From an uncultured Comamonadaceae bacterium (lineage in GTDB: Bacteria; Pseudomonadota; Gammaproteobacteria; Burkholderiales; Burkholderiaceae_C), in the NCBI GenBank assembly GCA_937871735.1, contig CALMOI010000323.1:1-23442 (forward strand): a stretch of DNA of 23,442 nt, given 5' to 3'. A model generated the notes under the pieces. That model made no database searches, was not told the origin of the DNA, and saw only the letters and a program-made list of their open reading frames with translations. This document shows positions 1 through 7,074 of the stretch, piece by piece. The position numbers and the translations under genes are program-made. The first letter of the stretch is position 1. Each line of letters starts with the position of its first letter.

Positions 1-1433
1 GGCAGGCCACCGCGTTTGCTCTTGGTGGCGTAGCCCACGGCTTTCAAGTAACGGTCGTCCAAGTGTTCCAAGCCCGCCAGCAGCACGCCAGAGCGCTTTT
101 GCTCGGCGAACATGAAGTCTTTGATTTCAACGATGCTGGGCACCGCGTCTTTGGCATTGCCGAAGAACTCCAAGCACACCGTGCGGGTGTGGCTGGGCAT
201 GCGGTGTACCACCCAGCGCGCGCTGGTGATCAAACCATCGCAACCTTCTTTTTGGATGCCGGGCAAGCCCGCCAAGAACTTGTCGGTCACGTCCTTGCCC
301 AGGCCTTCTTTGCGGAAGGTGCTGCCGGGAATGTCGAGCCGCTCGGTTTTGAGCAGGTTTTTGCCGCTGGCATCAAACGTCTTCAGCTCAAAGCTGGCGA
401 CTTCCACGTCGTGAATCTTGCCCAGGTTGTGGTTCAACCGCGTCACTTCCAGCCACTGCGACTGCGGCGTGACCATGCGCCACGAAGCCAAGTTGTCCAG
501 CGCCGTGCCCCACAGCACCGCTTTTTTGCCGCCCGCGTTCATGGCGATGTTGCCGCCGATGCACGAGGCTTCAGCCGATGTCGGATCAACCGCGAACACA
601 AAGCCGCCGCGCTCCGCTGCATCAGCCACGCGCTGCGTGACCACGCCCGCTTCCGTCCAAATGGTGGCGACCGGCTGGCTCAGGCCGGGCAGGCTGACCA
701 TTTCGACCTCGGTCATGGCTTCGAGCTTTTCGGTGTTGATGACCGCCGACTTCCAGGTCAGCGGAATCGCGCCGCCGGTGTAGCCGGTGCCGCCGCCACG
801 CGGCACGATGGTCAAGCCCAGTTCGATACAGCCTTTGACCATGCCGGCCATTTCGACTTCGGTGTCGGGCGTGAGCACCACGAACGGGTATTCGACGCGC
901 CAGTCGGTGGCATCGGTGACGTGCGACACGCGCGACAGGCCGTCGAACTTGATGTTGTCTTTGGCCGTCAGGCGACCCAGTGCGCGCTGCGCTTGTTTGC
1001 GCAGGTCAGCCACTTCGTTGAAGCTGGCACCAAAAGCCTGCACCGCAGCGCGGGCGGCCTTCAACAGTTCAGCCACCAGCGCATCGCGGGCGGGATCGTC
1101 GTTGTTGCGGCGCTTTTCGATTTCGCCCAAACGGTGCTGCAACGCTTCGACCAGCGATTTGCGCCGGTCGGGGTTGTCGAGCAAGTCGTCTTGCAAATAC
1201 GGGTTGCGCTGCACGACCCAGATATCGCCCAGCACTTCGTAGAGCATGCGGGCCGAGCGACCCGTGCGGCGCTCTTCGCGCAGCAAGTTGAGCAGTTCCC
1301 AAGCACGGGTGCCCAGCAGGCGATTGACGATCTCGCGGTCAGAGAACGAGGTGTAGTTGTAGGGAATTTCGCGCAGGCGCGGTGCGTCATCGACCGCAGC
1401 CATGAGGTGATTGAGCGTGGTAGGAGCGTTCAT
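1..1433 (-). CDS. FAD-linked oxidase, DUF3683 type (partial, C-terminus off the left edge)
   Basis: This reading frame is open from an ATG at 1433 to the left edge, giving the first 477 residues of a larger protein. Residues about 180-225 form the start of an FAD-binding type 4 domain, with the phosphate-binding loop PRGGGTGYTGG at about 211-221. Residues about 1-175 are a helical N-terminal region (YNYTSFSDREIV and following) that I associate with the DUF3683 FAD/FMN oxidoreductases of betaproteobacteria. Members of that family are very long, over 1,200 residues, and resemble D-lactate dehydrogenase or glycolate oxidase fused to an iron-sulfur part. The likely role is oxidation of a 2-hydroxy acid, but the substrate cannot be read from this piece. 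Upstream of the ATG there is no strong ribosome binding site. The start is chosen as the first Met of a conserved-looking N-terminus; the family assignment is firm and the exact function is not. Confidence 0.85.
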   Translation of the reverse strand, partial: MNAPTTLNHLMAAVDDAPRLREIPYNYTSFSDREIVNRLLGTRAWELLNLLREERRTGRSARMLYEVLGDIWVVQRNPYLQDDLLDNPDRRKSLVEALQHRLGEIEKRRNNDDPARDALVAELLKAARAAVQAFGASFNEVADLRKQAQRALGRLTAKDNIKFDGLSRVSHVTDATDWRVEYPFVVLTPDTEVEMAGMVKGCIELGLTIVPRGGGTGYTGGAIPLTWKSAVINTEKLEAMTEVEMVSLPGLSQPVATIWTEAGVVTQRVADAAERGGFVFAVDPTSAEASCIGGNIAMNAGGKKAVLWGTALDNLASWRMVTPQSQWLEVTRLNHNLGKIHDVEVASFELKTFDASGKNLLKTERLDIPGSTFRKEGLGKDVTDKFLAGLPGIQKEGCDGLITSARWVVHRMPSHTRTVCLEFFGNAKDAVPSIVEIKDFMFAEQKRSGVLLAGLEHLDDRYLKAVGYATKSKRGGL

Positions 1434-1536
1434 CTTGAAGAAAAAACACAGCCAGAACCAGACAAAACGTGACAACCCGGCTGAGTGGGGATGTTACCGC
1501 AGGGCACCATGCACGCGCCTGGGGTAGGGCTACAGG

Positions 1537-1607
1537 CCGTCAGCGGTTTCTACGTAACATCGCCATCTGTCATCGTTTTTTTCAATCTGTCAGCGTTTTT
1601 GTAACAT
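1537..1607. repeat. Three imperfect direct repeats in front of the Hint gene
   Basis: Copy A starts at 1538 (GTCAGCGGTTTC, ending GTAACAT at 1560). Copy B is at 1565-1580 (ATCTGTCATCGTTTTT). Copy C is at 1585-1607 (ATCTGTCAGCGTTTTT followed by GTAACAT). B and C match at 15 of 16 bases with a 20-base period. A and C share the GTCAGCG and GTAACAT blocks. The last copy runs into the start codon of the Hint gene at 1606. The array could be an operator or a duplicated promoter; no regulator is known from the sequence. The rest of 1434-1605 shows no gene. Confidence 0.5.
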
Positions 1608-2391
1608 GCACATCGAATTCAAAGTCACAGCAGCAAGCGAACCGGAACGTGTGCAGGCCAAGCTGCTAGAAGCCATGCGCAAGCCAGCGGTAGGTTGTTT
1701 TGTAGCAGGGACGCTGGTGCATACCAAAGATGGCCTGAAGCCGATTGAGCAAATCCAGGTGGGTGACTGGGTTCTTTCCCACCCGGAAAACCCAGACGAT
1801 GGCACCGAAACCGCCTACAAACGCGTAAGCAAGACCTTCCGGTTCGAAGACAAGGAAGTGGTTCGGTTCTGGTGGGCACCTCACAGCAGCAGCTCTTTCG
1901 AGGAAACGGAATCGGTCTATGTCACGCCCAATCACCCGGTGTGGCTCAACCCCAACGGCTGGGTGGCTATGGGCCGTCTGCACCTGCCCGGCAAACTGCG
2001 TCCAGACACGATTCACCGGGGGGATGACGAATGGCTGGGACGTGAACTGGTTCTCGCCAATGGAAATACCGGTGCCATGCTGGATGTGTCCGATCTGTAT
2101 CGTACTGATCAGCCAGACATCGCATTTGCAGAGGAAGATGATTGGGGGTTTGGTTGTTTGATGGACTTCTCAAGCTCACCACCCTTATTTGGTGAAGACC
2201 TTCGCTACGACTACGAAAACTGGGGCGATCCGGTCAACGAAACCCGCGAGCGGTACGCCACCACGGTCTACAACTTGGAGGTGGAAGACTGGCACACCTA
2301 CTTTGTGGGCAAGACCGGCCTGTGGGTGCACAACACCAACTGCATGGATCCCGTGCTGGAGCTGGCACCTGATAAAAGGCGACCTGAATGA
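1606..2391 (+). CDS. Orphan Hint-domain protein (polymorphic-toxin type, toxin part missing)
   Basis: The 261-residue product is almost entirely a Hint (hedgehog/intein) domain of the kind that precedes toxin domains in polymorphic toxins. Residues 30-58 carry the N-terminal block (GCFVAGTLVHT, then IEQIQVGDWVLS) with the nucleophile Cys31. TPNHPVW at 107-113 is the second block, with its Thr and His. The C-terminal block is VYNLEVEDWHTYFVG followed by WVHNTNC, with the terminal His242-Asn243. In full toxins the Hint domain links a long secreted carrier to a C-terminal toxin and is thought to release the toxin. Here only about 30 residues precede it and about 18 follow, so neither part exists. 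Base composition is lower in GC than the flanks (33 of 60 bases at 1741-1800). It may be a remnant or a mobile cassette of a larger locus. The ATG at 1606 lacks a clear ribosome binding site. Confidence 0.8.
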   Translation: MHIEFKVTAASEPERVQAKLLEAMRKPAVGCFVAGTLVHTKDGLKPIEQIQVGDWVLSHPENPDDGTETAYKRVSKTFRFEDKEVVRFWWAPHSSSSFEETESVYVTPNHPVWLNPNGWVAMGRLHLPGKLRPDTIHRGDDEWLGRELVLANGNTGAMLDVSDLYRTDQPDIAFAEEDDWGFGCLMDFSSSPPLFGEDLRYDYENWGDPVNETRERYATTVYNLEVEDWHTYFVGKTGLWVHNTNCMDPVLELAPDKRRPE

Positions 2392-2448
2392 GCTGATTGA
2401 GGTCTAGGCGATTGAGATATGCACTCTGGCCGGAACTCCAACTCCCGA

Positions 2449-2739
2449 TCAAACCGCCAGCCTGACTGCCTCCGGCGTGCGTGCGGCAATGCGCAGCAGC
2501 GTCTTGGCTGCACCCGAAGGCTCACGCCTGCCTTGCTCCCAATCCTGCAAAGTCCGCACCGACACACCCAGCAGCACCGCAAACTCGGACTGCGACACCC
2601 CCACTTTGGCCCGAGCTTCGGCAGCAGGTGTCAGGGCGACAACGGTGGTGCGCGCCGCCTTGCCCGCCTTCATTTGCCGGACTGATTCCAGCAGGTCGTT
2701 TTGGAACTGTTCCATTTCCGCGTCGATTGGCTTAGCCAT
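2449..2739 (-). CDS. HigA/NadS-like antitoxin, helix-turn-helix
   Basis: The 96-residue protein has an N-terminal helix (residues 1-30) and a Xre/Cro-type helix-turn-helix at about 46-70 (VGVSQSEFAVLLGVSVRTL, then WEQGRREP). This matches HigA-2/NadS-type antitoxins, which bind and neutralise the RelE-like partner and repress their own operon. Its ATG overlaps the end of the toxin gene by 8 bases, so the two are translated as a coupled unit with the toxin first, the order typical of hig systems. It converges on the Hint gene. Family and partnership are secure. The exact subfamily name is my inference, so no symbol is given. Confidence 0.88.
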   Translation of the reverse strand: MAKPIDAEMEQFQNDLLESVRQMKAGKAARTTVVALTPAAEARAKVGVSQSEFAVLLGVSVRTLQDWEQGRREPSGAAKTLLRIAARTPEAVRLAV

Positions 2740-3043
2740 GTTCCACCTCGTGTTTAAGTTTTGCCAAAAATGCAGCCGGGAGGTTGTCGAATTTCGCCTT
2801 CGCGTACACGATCAACAGCCAAATTCGCCCCTCAAGCTCGTTGAAGTAAATCACCCGCGCACCGCCGCGCTTGCCCATGCCGCTGCGGCTCCAGCGCACT
2901 TTGCGGCAGCCGTTGGAGCCCGGCACCACATCGCCCGCCAGCGGATTAGCAGCAATCCAATTGATGAACTCGACCCGCTCAGCCTCAGTCCACACTTCAT
3001 CCGCGTACTTTTGAAAAATGTCAGTTTCAGAAACGGTGTGCAT
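2732..3043 (-). CDS. RelE/HigB2-like toxin of a type II toxin-antitoxin pair
   Basis: This 103-residue protein matches the HigB-2/RelE superfamily of ribosome-dependent mRNA interferases. The diagnostic stretch is AGDVVPGSNGCRKVRWS at about 36-52, then GKRGGARVIYF at 57-67 and LLIVYAKAKFDNL at 77-89. The basic and aromatic residues Arg47, Lys48, Arg50, Arg63 and Tyr80 are the kind used for mRNA binding and cleavage in this fold. The N-terminus (residues 1-30) is helical and carries the usual EFINWIAANP segment. It is the first gene of the pair and lies just downstream of a perfect palindrome that probably serves as operator. The sequence shows no frameshift or missing block, so the toxin looks intact. 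The activity is known for the family, not shown here. Confidence 0.88.
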   Translation of the reverse strand: MHTVSETDIFQKYADEVWTEAERVEFINWIAANPLAGDVVPGSNGCRKVRWSRSGMGKRGGARVIYFNELEGRIWLLIVYAKAKFDNLPAAFLAKLKHEVEHG

Positions 3044-3054
3044 GGCACGAGATC

Positions 3055-3071
3055 ATACGGCATTGCCGTAT
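3055..3071. promoter_or_regulatory. Palindromic operator of the toxin-antitoxin operon
   Basis: ATACGGCATTGCCGTAT is a perfect inverted repeat with 8-base arms around one central base, ending 12 bases upstream of the toxin start codon. On the minus strand TATGAT at 3057-3052 is a good -10 box, with TTGGTT at 3079-3074 as a weak -35 at a 16-base spacing. The palindrome therefore lies between and over the promoter elements. That is where an autoregulating HigA-type repressor, alone or with its toxin, would bind. The sequence is seen; the regulation is inferred. Confidence 0.6.
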
Positions 3072-3432
3072 AAAACCAAGGCGGAAGTCATGCTTTCGAC
3101 AACACTCGACCAAGGCAGGCGCATCAGACGATGCGGGTGCCGTCGCGGTAGCCTGCGCCGCGCTCGTAGGCCGAGTAGCTGATCTTGAAGTGCTGGGGCA
3201 TTTGCGCCGCTTCGGGCAGGCTGGCGGCCTCGCAGGCGGTAGGGAGCAATGGGCAGGCGCGCGCGTGGCCTGTCGGGTTTGTCGGCAACGCGACGGCGGC
3301 CACGGCGGGCTGCGGCGTGGATCGGGTTCAGCAAGAGCCATGCACGGCGGGCGGCAGGCCGGGCAGCGTGGCGTGTGCTTTGCTTGACGGGGGCGCATCC
3401 GCACTCTTTTTTGACTTTTGCAAGGATTCCTC
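3072..3432. other. Stretch without a convincing gene
   Basis: About 360 bases lie between the toxin-antitoxin promoter and the next plus-strand gene. Longer frames on both strands here are rich in Arg, Pro, Ala and Cys, the usual look of non-coding frames in GC-rich DNA. The only protein-like stretch is the C-terminal part of a short minus-strand frame at 3124-3303, listed separately. No tRNA, terminator hairpin with a T-run, or insertion-sequence end was recognised. Confidence 0.4.
3124..3303 (-). CDS. Doubtful small ORF, 59 residues from GTG (or 25 from ATG at 3201)
   Basis: Read on the minus strand, the last 25 residues (starting MPQHFKISYSAYERGAGY at the ATG at 3201) have a balanced, protein-like composition, unlike every other frame in this stretch. 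A GTG at 3303 would extend it to 59 residues with an Ala/Pro/Cys-rich front part. The frame is closed by a TGA at 3326-3328. There is no clear ribosome binding site for either start. It could be the surviving 3' end of a decayed gene, a small protein, or chance. I do not recognise it. Confidence 0.22.
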   Translation of the reverse strand: MAAVALPTNPTGHARACPLLPTACEAASLPEAAQMPQHFKISYSAYERGAGYRDGTRIV

Positions 3433-3837
3433 ATGGCCCGACTGCTGCACGTCTACCTCGCCTCCGCCAGCCTGCCCGATCAGGCGGCGCTGCAAGCTGC
3501 GCTCAACGCCCTCAAGCTGAGCCTGAAGATCGACGGCACGTGGTCGCCCGACGCCGCGCCCAGCTACCTGCCCTTTATCTTGCACGGCGAGGATGCCGGG
3601 GTTTACGTGGGCGTGCAGCGCGGCGCGACGCTGCCGGACGGCGTGCCCGCAGGCCACGATGCGCTGGTCACGCTGAAATGGGGCGGCGACGCGCGCGAGC
3701 ATCTGGCCGCGCTGGCGCTGGCGGCGGCCTTTGCCGATGGCTTTGGCGCGGTGGTCATCAGCCCGGACGACGGCAGCGCGGTGGCGTCCAGCAGCCTGAA
3801 GGCGAAAGCCAAGGCGCTGGCGGACGAGAACTTTTAA
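3433..3837 (+). CDS. Unrecognised 134-residue protein
   Basis: The ATG at 3433 is preceded by AAGGA with a 6-base gap, so this start is better than the upstream TTG at 3418. The product has no signal peptide or membrane segment. It starts with an alternating hydrophobic strand (RLLHVYLASA), then a helix (QAALQAALNALKLSLKI), a middle region with SYLPFILHGEDAGVYVGVQRG, an LVTLKWGGDAREHL segment, and an Ala-rich helix followed by VVISPDDGS. This pattern suggests a small soluble alpha/beta protein, but I cannot name a family. It stands alone: the next gene, cti, is convergent with 21 bases between stop codons, and the promoter must lie in the unassigned stretch before it. Codon use and GC content match the host background, so it looks resident rather than recently acquired. 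Confidence 0.75.
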   Translation: MARLLHVYLASASLPDQAALQAALNALKLSLKIDGTWSPDAAPSYLPFILHGEDAGVYVGVQRGATLPDGVPAGHDALVTLKWGGDAREHLAALALAAAFADGFGAVVISPDDGSAVASSSLKAKAKALADENF

Positions 3838-3858
3838 GCGGGCTGGGCGCTGGCGGGA

Positions 3859-6225
3859 CTAGCGGTTTTCTAACCGGCTCCAGTCCAGCAGACCGGCTTC
3901 TGCCGCGTCCCAGTGCTGGTAAGCATCCATCAGCGCGTCGCTCACGGCCCAGAACTGGGGGTCGGTGCGGCGCACGGCCCAGCGGTTGGCCAGGGTGCGG
4001 TAGCTGGCCTCGGAATTCAGGCCACGCAGGGCGGTGGTCAGCGCGGGCAGCTCGTCGGCGCGCAGGCGCAGCACGGCGTTGGGGTATGCGCCGATAAAGC
4101 CGGGCACCAGCGTCAGGCTGTTGTCCTGCGGCTCCAGCATGAAGCGTTCGCGCAGCAAGGTGCTGACGTTGCGGTGCGCGGTGTTGCGCAGCAGGCTGTA
4201 GATGCGCGGCACGGCAGCAGACCCGGCGGGCGGCTCGACGCGCAGCAGCACCATCTCGGGCCACCATTGCAGGCTCGCGCCTTTGACTTGCGCCAGTTGC
4301 AGCAGGCCGTGGCGCTCGGCCTCGTCGGGCACGGTGTGGGCATTCAGCTCAAAGCGCTGCGCCAGCACGGGCGACAGGCGCTGGTGCAGCAGGCGGTACA
4401 GGTGTTGCTGCGGCGGCGTGCCGGACGGGTAGGCGATGCCGGTTTCGGCGTCAAAGCGGTAGGGGCCGCCCAGCACACGCTGCTTGACTTCGTCGCTCAC
4501 GCCCCGATACCAGGCATCGCGCAGCGGTTGGCGCTCGGCGCGGGGCAATAGCAGCAAAAAGTTGGCCTCGCCTTCCATCCGCAAAAAGTCCATCGCCAGC
4601 CGGGTTTGCAGCTGGTGCGCGGTGTTGCCGTACACGTCGTAACCGGCGACCAGCAGGTAGTAGATACGCTCCAGCAGCGGGTAGCCAATGACCCAGGCGG
4701 TGCGCGGCGGCTCGCCCACCAGCCCCTGCACCACCGAGGCGCTGTCGTAGTGGCGGAAGATGGTCAGCGCGGCGTTGGGGTTGTGGCCGTCGCCGTTCCA
4801 GACAAAGTCCAGGTTGATGCGCTGCGCCCCGCCAAACTTTTGCGTCAACGCAGCGGTTTTGACGGCCAGCAGCCGGTCTTCGGCCTTGGCGATGTCGCGC
4901 CACGCCAGCAGGCTGGCGTCTTGGCCTTCGGCGGCGGGCAGGTGCATGACTTCGCCCTGGCGGGCGACGGCCTGGGCTGCATCGTCATCCGCGCTCAGGG
5001 TGGGATCGACAAAGAACACCCAAAAGCGGTCGCGGATCACGTCCAGCGCGATGTTGCCCCGGCACACCGGGCCTTTGATGAAGTTCATCACGTAGTAGCC
5101 CGCGTCGTCCAGCAAAAAGCGGTAGCGCGAGGCCAACGGTAGCGCCGCAAAGGCGCGAAAGGGGTTGGAGCCGACTTCGGGCGCGTAGCTGGGCAGGCTG
5201 TGGACTTCGTAGTGCGGCGCGACAAACCACTGCCGCCAGCGCGCCAGCCGCGCGGGCGTCAGCAGATAGGGCATGTGGGTTTTGGCGAGCACGGTGTCGC
5301 GGTCGGGCAGCAGGCGATACCAGGGGCGGGCGATGCCGGGGTCGTCATACGGGCGGCGGGTGGGCACGATCTGCACCGGCTGGCCGGGCGGCGTGGCCGA
5401 GCGCACCAGCTTGAAGGGCAGTCGGCTGGCGTCGCCCTCGAACACCAAGTGGCCGAGGAAAAGATGCTCGTAGATGTAGCGCCCCACCAGTTGCTCGCGC
5501 AGGCTAGGGCCGTTGAGGAAGTGCTCCCACGTCGCCACTTGTTGCTGAAGTGCGACGGGCAGCGGCGGCACCGGGTCGTCGGGCGCACCGGCTTGCAGCC
5601 AGCGGGCAATGGTTTGCAGCTCGCCCGGCGTCAGCCCCGGCAGGCCGTAGGGCATCCCGGCCAGAGGGTGGGCGTTGGCGTAGGCGTCGTAGCCGTCCAG
5701 GCGCGGGCAGGCGTTGCGGCGGTCGAGCGAGAAGTCAAAGTCCGCCTCAGGCAGCACCGCTTGGTCAGGCAGGGGATACGCCTGCTTGAGTTGCAGCGAG
5801 CGCCACAGCACGCTGGCAGCGAGGTGGTTTTCGGGCGTGGGCGTGCGGTCATTCAGCACGGGGCTGAAGCCGCGCTCGCGCCATTGCGCGGCGGTCTGCG
5901 CGTCCACGCCTAGGCGGGTGAGTTCGGCGTCTTTCAGGCGCAGGCGGTCGTAGACGTTGTCTTGACTGGTGCCGCGCGCCACGCCGTCCCAACTGCCGAG
6001 CTTGAGCTGGCAAGGCGCGTCGTAACAGCCGTGGCAGACCACGCAACGCCGATCCAGCAGCGGCTTGATGACTTGCTGATAACTGGGCACGCCGGGCGCG
6101 GGCAGCGCGGGCTGATCCAAGCGCTGGGGCACAGCGGGGCCGAACTGGGCGTCCAGCCCCGGCGAGGCGATGCTGGCGCAGCCCGTCAAGAGCAACAACA
6201 AAACAGACAGTAAAAGCGCACGCAT
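3859..6225 (-). CDS. cti: Fatty acid cis/trans isomerase, predicted lipoprotein
   Basis: The 788-residue product matches Cti, the periplasmic c-type cytochrome enzyme that converts cis to trans unsaturated fatty acids in membrane phospholipids, which stiffens the membrane under solvent or heat stress. The haem-binding motif CVVCH is at residues 61-65, in the family's usual N-terminal place. Long conserved-looking segments follow, including HMPYLLTPARLARWRQWF, YYVMNFIKGPVCRGNIALD, DRFWVFFVDP and FVWNGDGHNPNAALTIFRHYDS. The start at 6225 gives a signal peptide ending LLLTGC, a lipobox with Cys16; known Pseudomonas Cti has a cleavable signal peptide, so lipid anchoring here would differ. The frame stays open upstream to 6831, but that part is antisense to ugpQ and has no protein character. 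It is divergent from ugpQ with 72 bases between starts, so promoters of both must share that gap. Confidence 0.95.
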   Translation of the reverse strand: MRALLLSVLLLLLTGCASIASPGLDAQFGPAVPQRLDQPALPAPGVPSYQQVIKPLLDRRCVVCHGCYDAPCQLKLGSWDGVARGTSQDNVYDRLRLKDAELTRLGVDAQTAAQWRERGFSPVLNDRTPTPENHLAASVLWRSLQLKQAYPLPDQAVLPEADFDFSLDRRNACPRLDGYDAYANAHPLAGMPYGLPGLTPGELQTIARWLQAGAPDDPVPPLPVALQQQVATWEHFLNGPSLREQLVGRYIYEHLFLGHLVFEGDASRLPFKLVRSATPPGQPVQIVPTRRPYDDPGIARPWYRLLPDRDTVLAKTHMPYLLTPARLARWRQWFVAPHYEVHSLPSYAPEVGSNPFRAFAALPLASRYRFLLDDAGYYVMNFIKGPVCRGNIALDVIRDRFWVFFVDPTLSADDDAAQAVARQGEVMHLPAAEGQDASLLAWRDIAKAEDRLLAVKTAALTQKFGGAQRINLDFVWNGDGHNPNAALTIFRHYDSASVVQGLVGEPPRTAWVIGYPLLERIYYLLVAGYDVYGNTAHQLQTRLAMDFLRMEGEANFLLLLPRAERQPLRDAWYRGVSDEVKQRVLGGPYRFDAETGIAYPSGTPPQQHLYRLLHQRLSPVLAQRFELNAHTVPDEAERHGLLQLAQVKGASLQWWPEMVLLRVEPPAGSAAVPRIYSLLRNTAHRNVSTLLRERFMLEPQDNSLTLVPGFIGAYPNAVLRLRADELPALTTALRGLNSEASYRTLANRWAVRRTDPQFWAVSDALMDAYQHWDAAEAGLLDWSRLENR

Positions 6226-6297
6226 AGAACAACGGGGCTGAGGCAAGGCGCACATCGTAATGGCGGGCAAGCCCTGCTGCACAGACAATCTGCCGCC

Positions 6298-7074
6298 ATG
6301 AGCACCCACCTTTCCCCTTGGCCTTATCCCCGTTGGATCGCCCATCGGGGCGCGGGCCGCTTGGCCCCAGAAAACACTCTGGCCGCATTCCGGCTGGGCC
6401 TGCGCAACGGCTGGCGCATGGCCGAATGCGACGTGCAACTCAGCGCCGACGGCGTGCCCTTCTTGCTGCACGACGCCACGCTGACCCGCACCACCAACGT
6501 GGCCGAGACTGCGCTCAGCCCAGCGCTCCACAACGACCCCATCGCCGGACACCACCCGTGGGACACGCTGGCGCAGTTGGACGCGGGCGGCTGGCACTCC
6601 GCCGCCTATGCGGGCGAGGCGCTGCCCACGCTGGCCGACGTAGCCGGGTTGTGCTTGGCGCAGGCGCTGCACTTGAACATCGAAATCAAACCCAGCCCCG
6701 GCACCGATCAAGACACAGGCCGCATCGTGGCCGAGCACGCCGCCCGCCTGTGGGCGCAAGCCCCGCTGCCGCCGCTGCTGACCTCGTTCAGCCCCGAAGC
6801 GCTGGCCGCCGCCCAAGCCGCCGCACCCCATCTGCCACGCGGCCTGCTGCTGGATGCGTGGTGGCCCGGCTGGTTAGAGACCGCGCACACGCTGGGCTGC
6901 TGCGCGCTGGTGGCCCACCACCCGCTGTGGAACGCCACCACCGTGGCCGCCGCACGCACCGCCGGCCTGCACCCGCTGACCTACACCGTGAACGATGCCG
7001 CCATCGCCCAAACACTGTTCGCGCTGGGCGTGGTGGCGGTAATCACCGATCAAGTGGCACAGCCGCCCGCCTGA
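6298..7074 (+). CDS. ugpQ: Glycerophosphodiester phosphodiesterase
   Basis: This 258-residue cytoplasmic enzyme hydrolyses glycerophosphodiesters, products of phospholipid breakdown, to glycerol-3-phosphate and an alcohol. The GDPD signature is complete: WIAHRGAGRLAPENT at residues 13-27 (His16, Arg17, Glu25, Asn26), AECDVQLSADGVPFLLHD at 42-59 (Glu43, Asp45, His58), and the EIKP motif at 129-132. The C-terminus has the usual VVAVITDQV strand of the TIM barrel. Length and lack of signal peptide fit UgpQ rather than the periplasmic GlpQ. It is divergent from cti, another membrane-lipid gene. Its 3' end overlaps the convergent methyltransferase gene by 32 bases. No ugp transporter genes are nearby. 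Confidence 0.93.
   Translation: MSTHLSPWPYPRWIAHRGAGRLAPENTLAAFRLGLRNGWRMAECDVQLSADGVPFLLHDATLTRTTNVAETALSPALHNDPIAGHHPWDTLAQLDAGGWHSAAYAGEALPTLADVAGLCLAQALHLNIEIKPSPGTDQDTGRIVAEHAARLWAQAPLPPLLTSFSPEALAAAQAAAPHLPRGLLLDAWWPGWLETAHTLGCCALVAHHPLWNATTVAAARTAGLHPLTYTVNDAAIAQTLFALGVVAVITDQVAQPPA

Noticed and set aside
63..1472. A 469-residue plus-strand frame
   Set aside because: It is antisense to the FAD oxidase, whose translated sequence contains a clear FAD-binding motif; the plus-strand frame has no recognisable domain.
2346..2407. Frameshift to extend the Hint protein into the second frame ending at 2407
   Set aside because: Only about 13 more residues would be gained and no toxin domain; the evidence is too thin to call a broken gene.
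6226..6831. Extension of cti upstream of 6225
   Set aside because: It is antisense to ugpQ and would put a long unstructured segment before an evident signal peptide.
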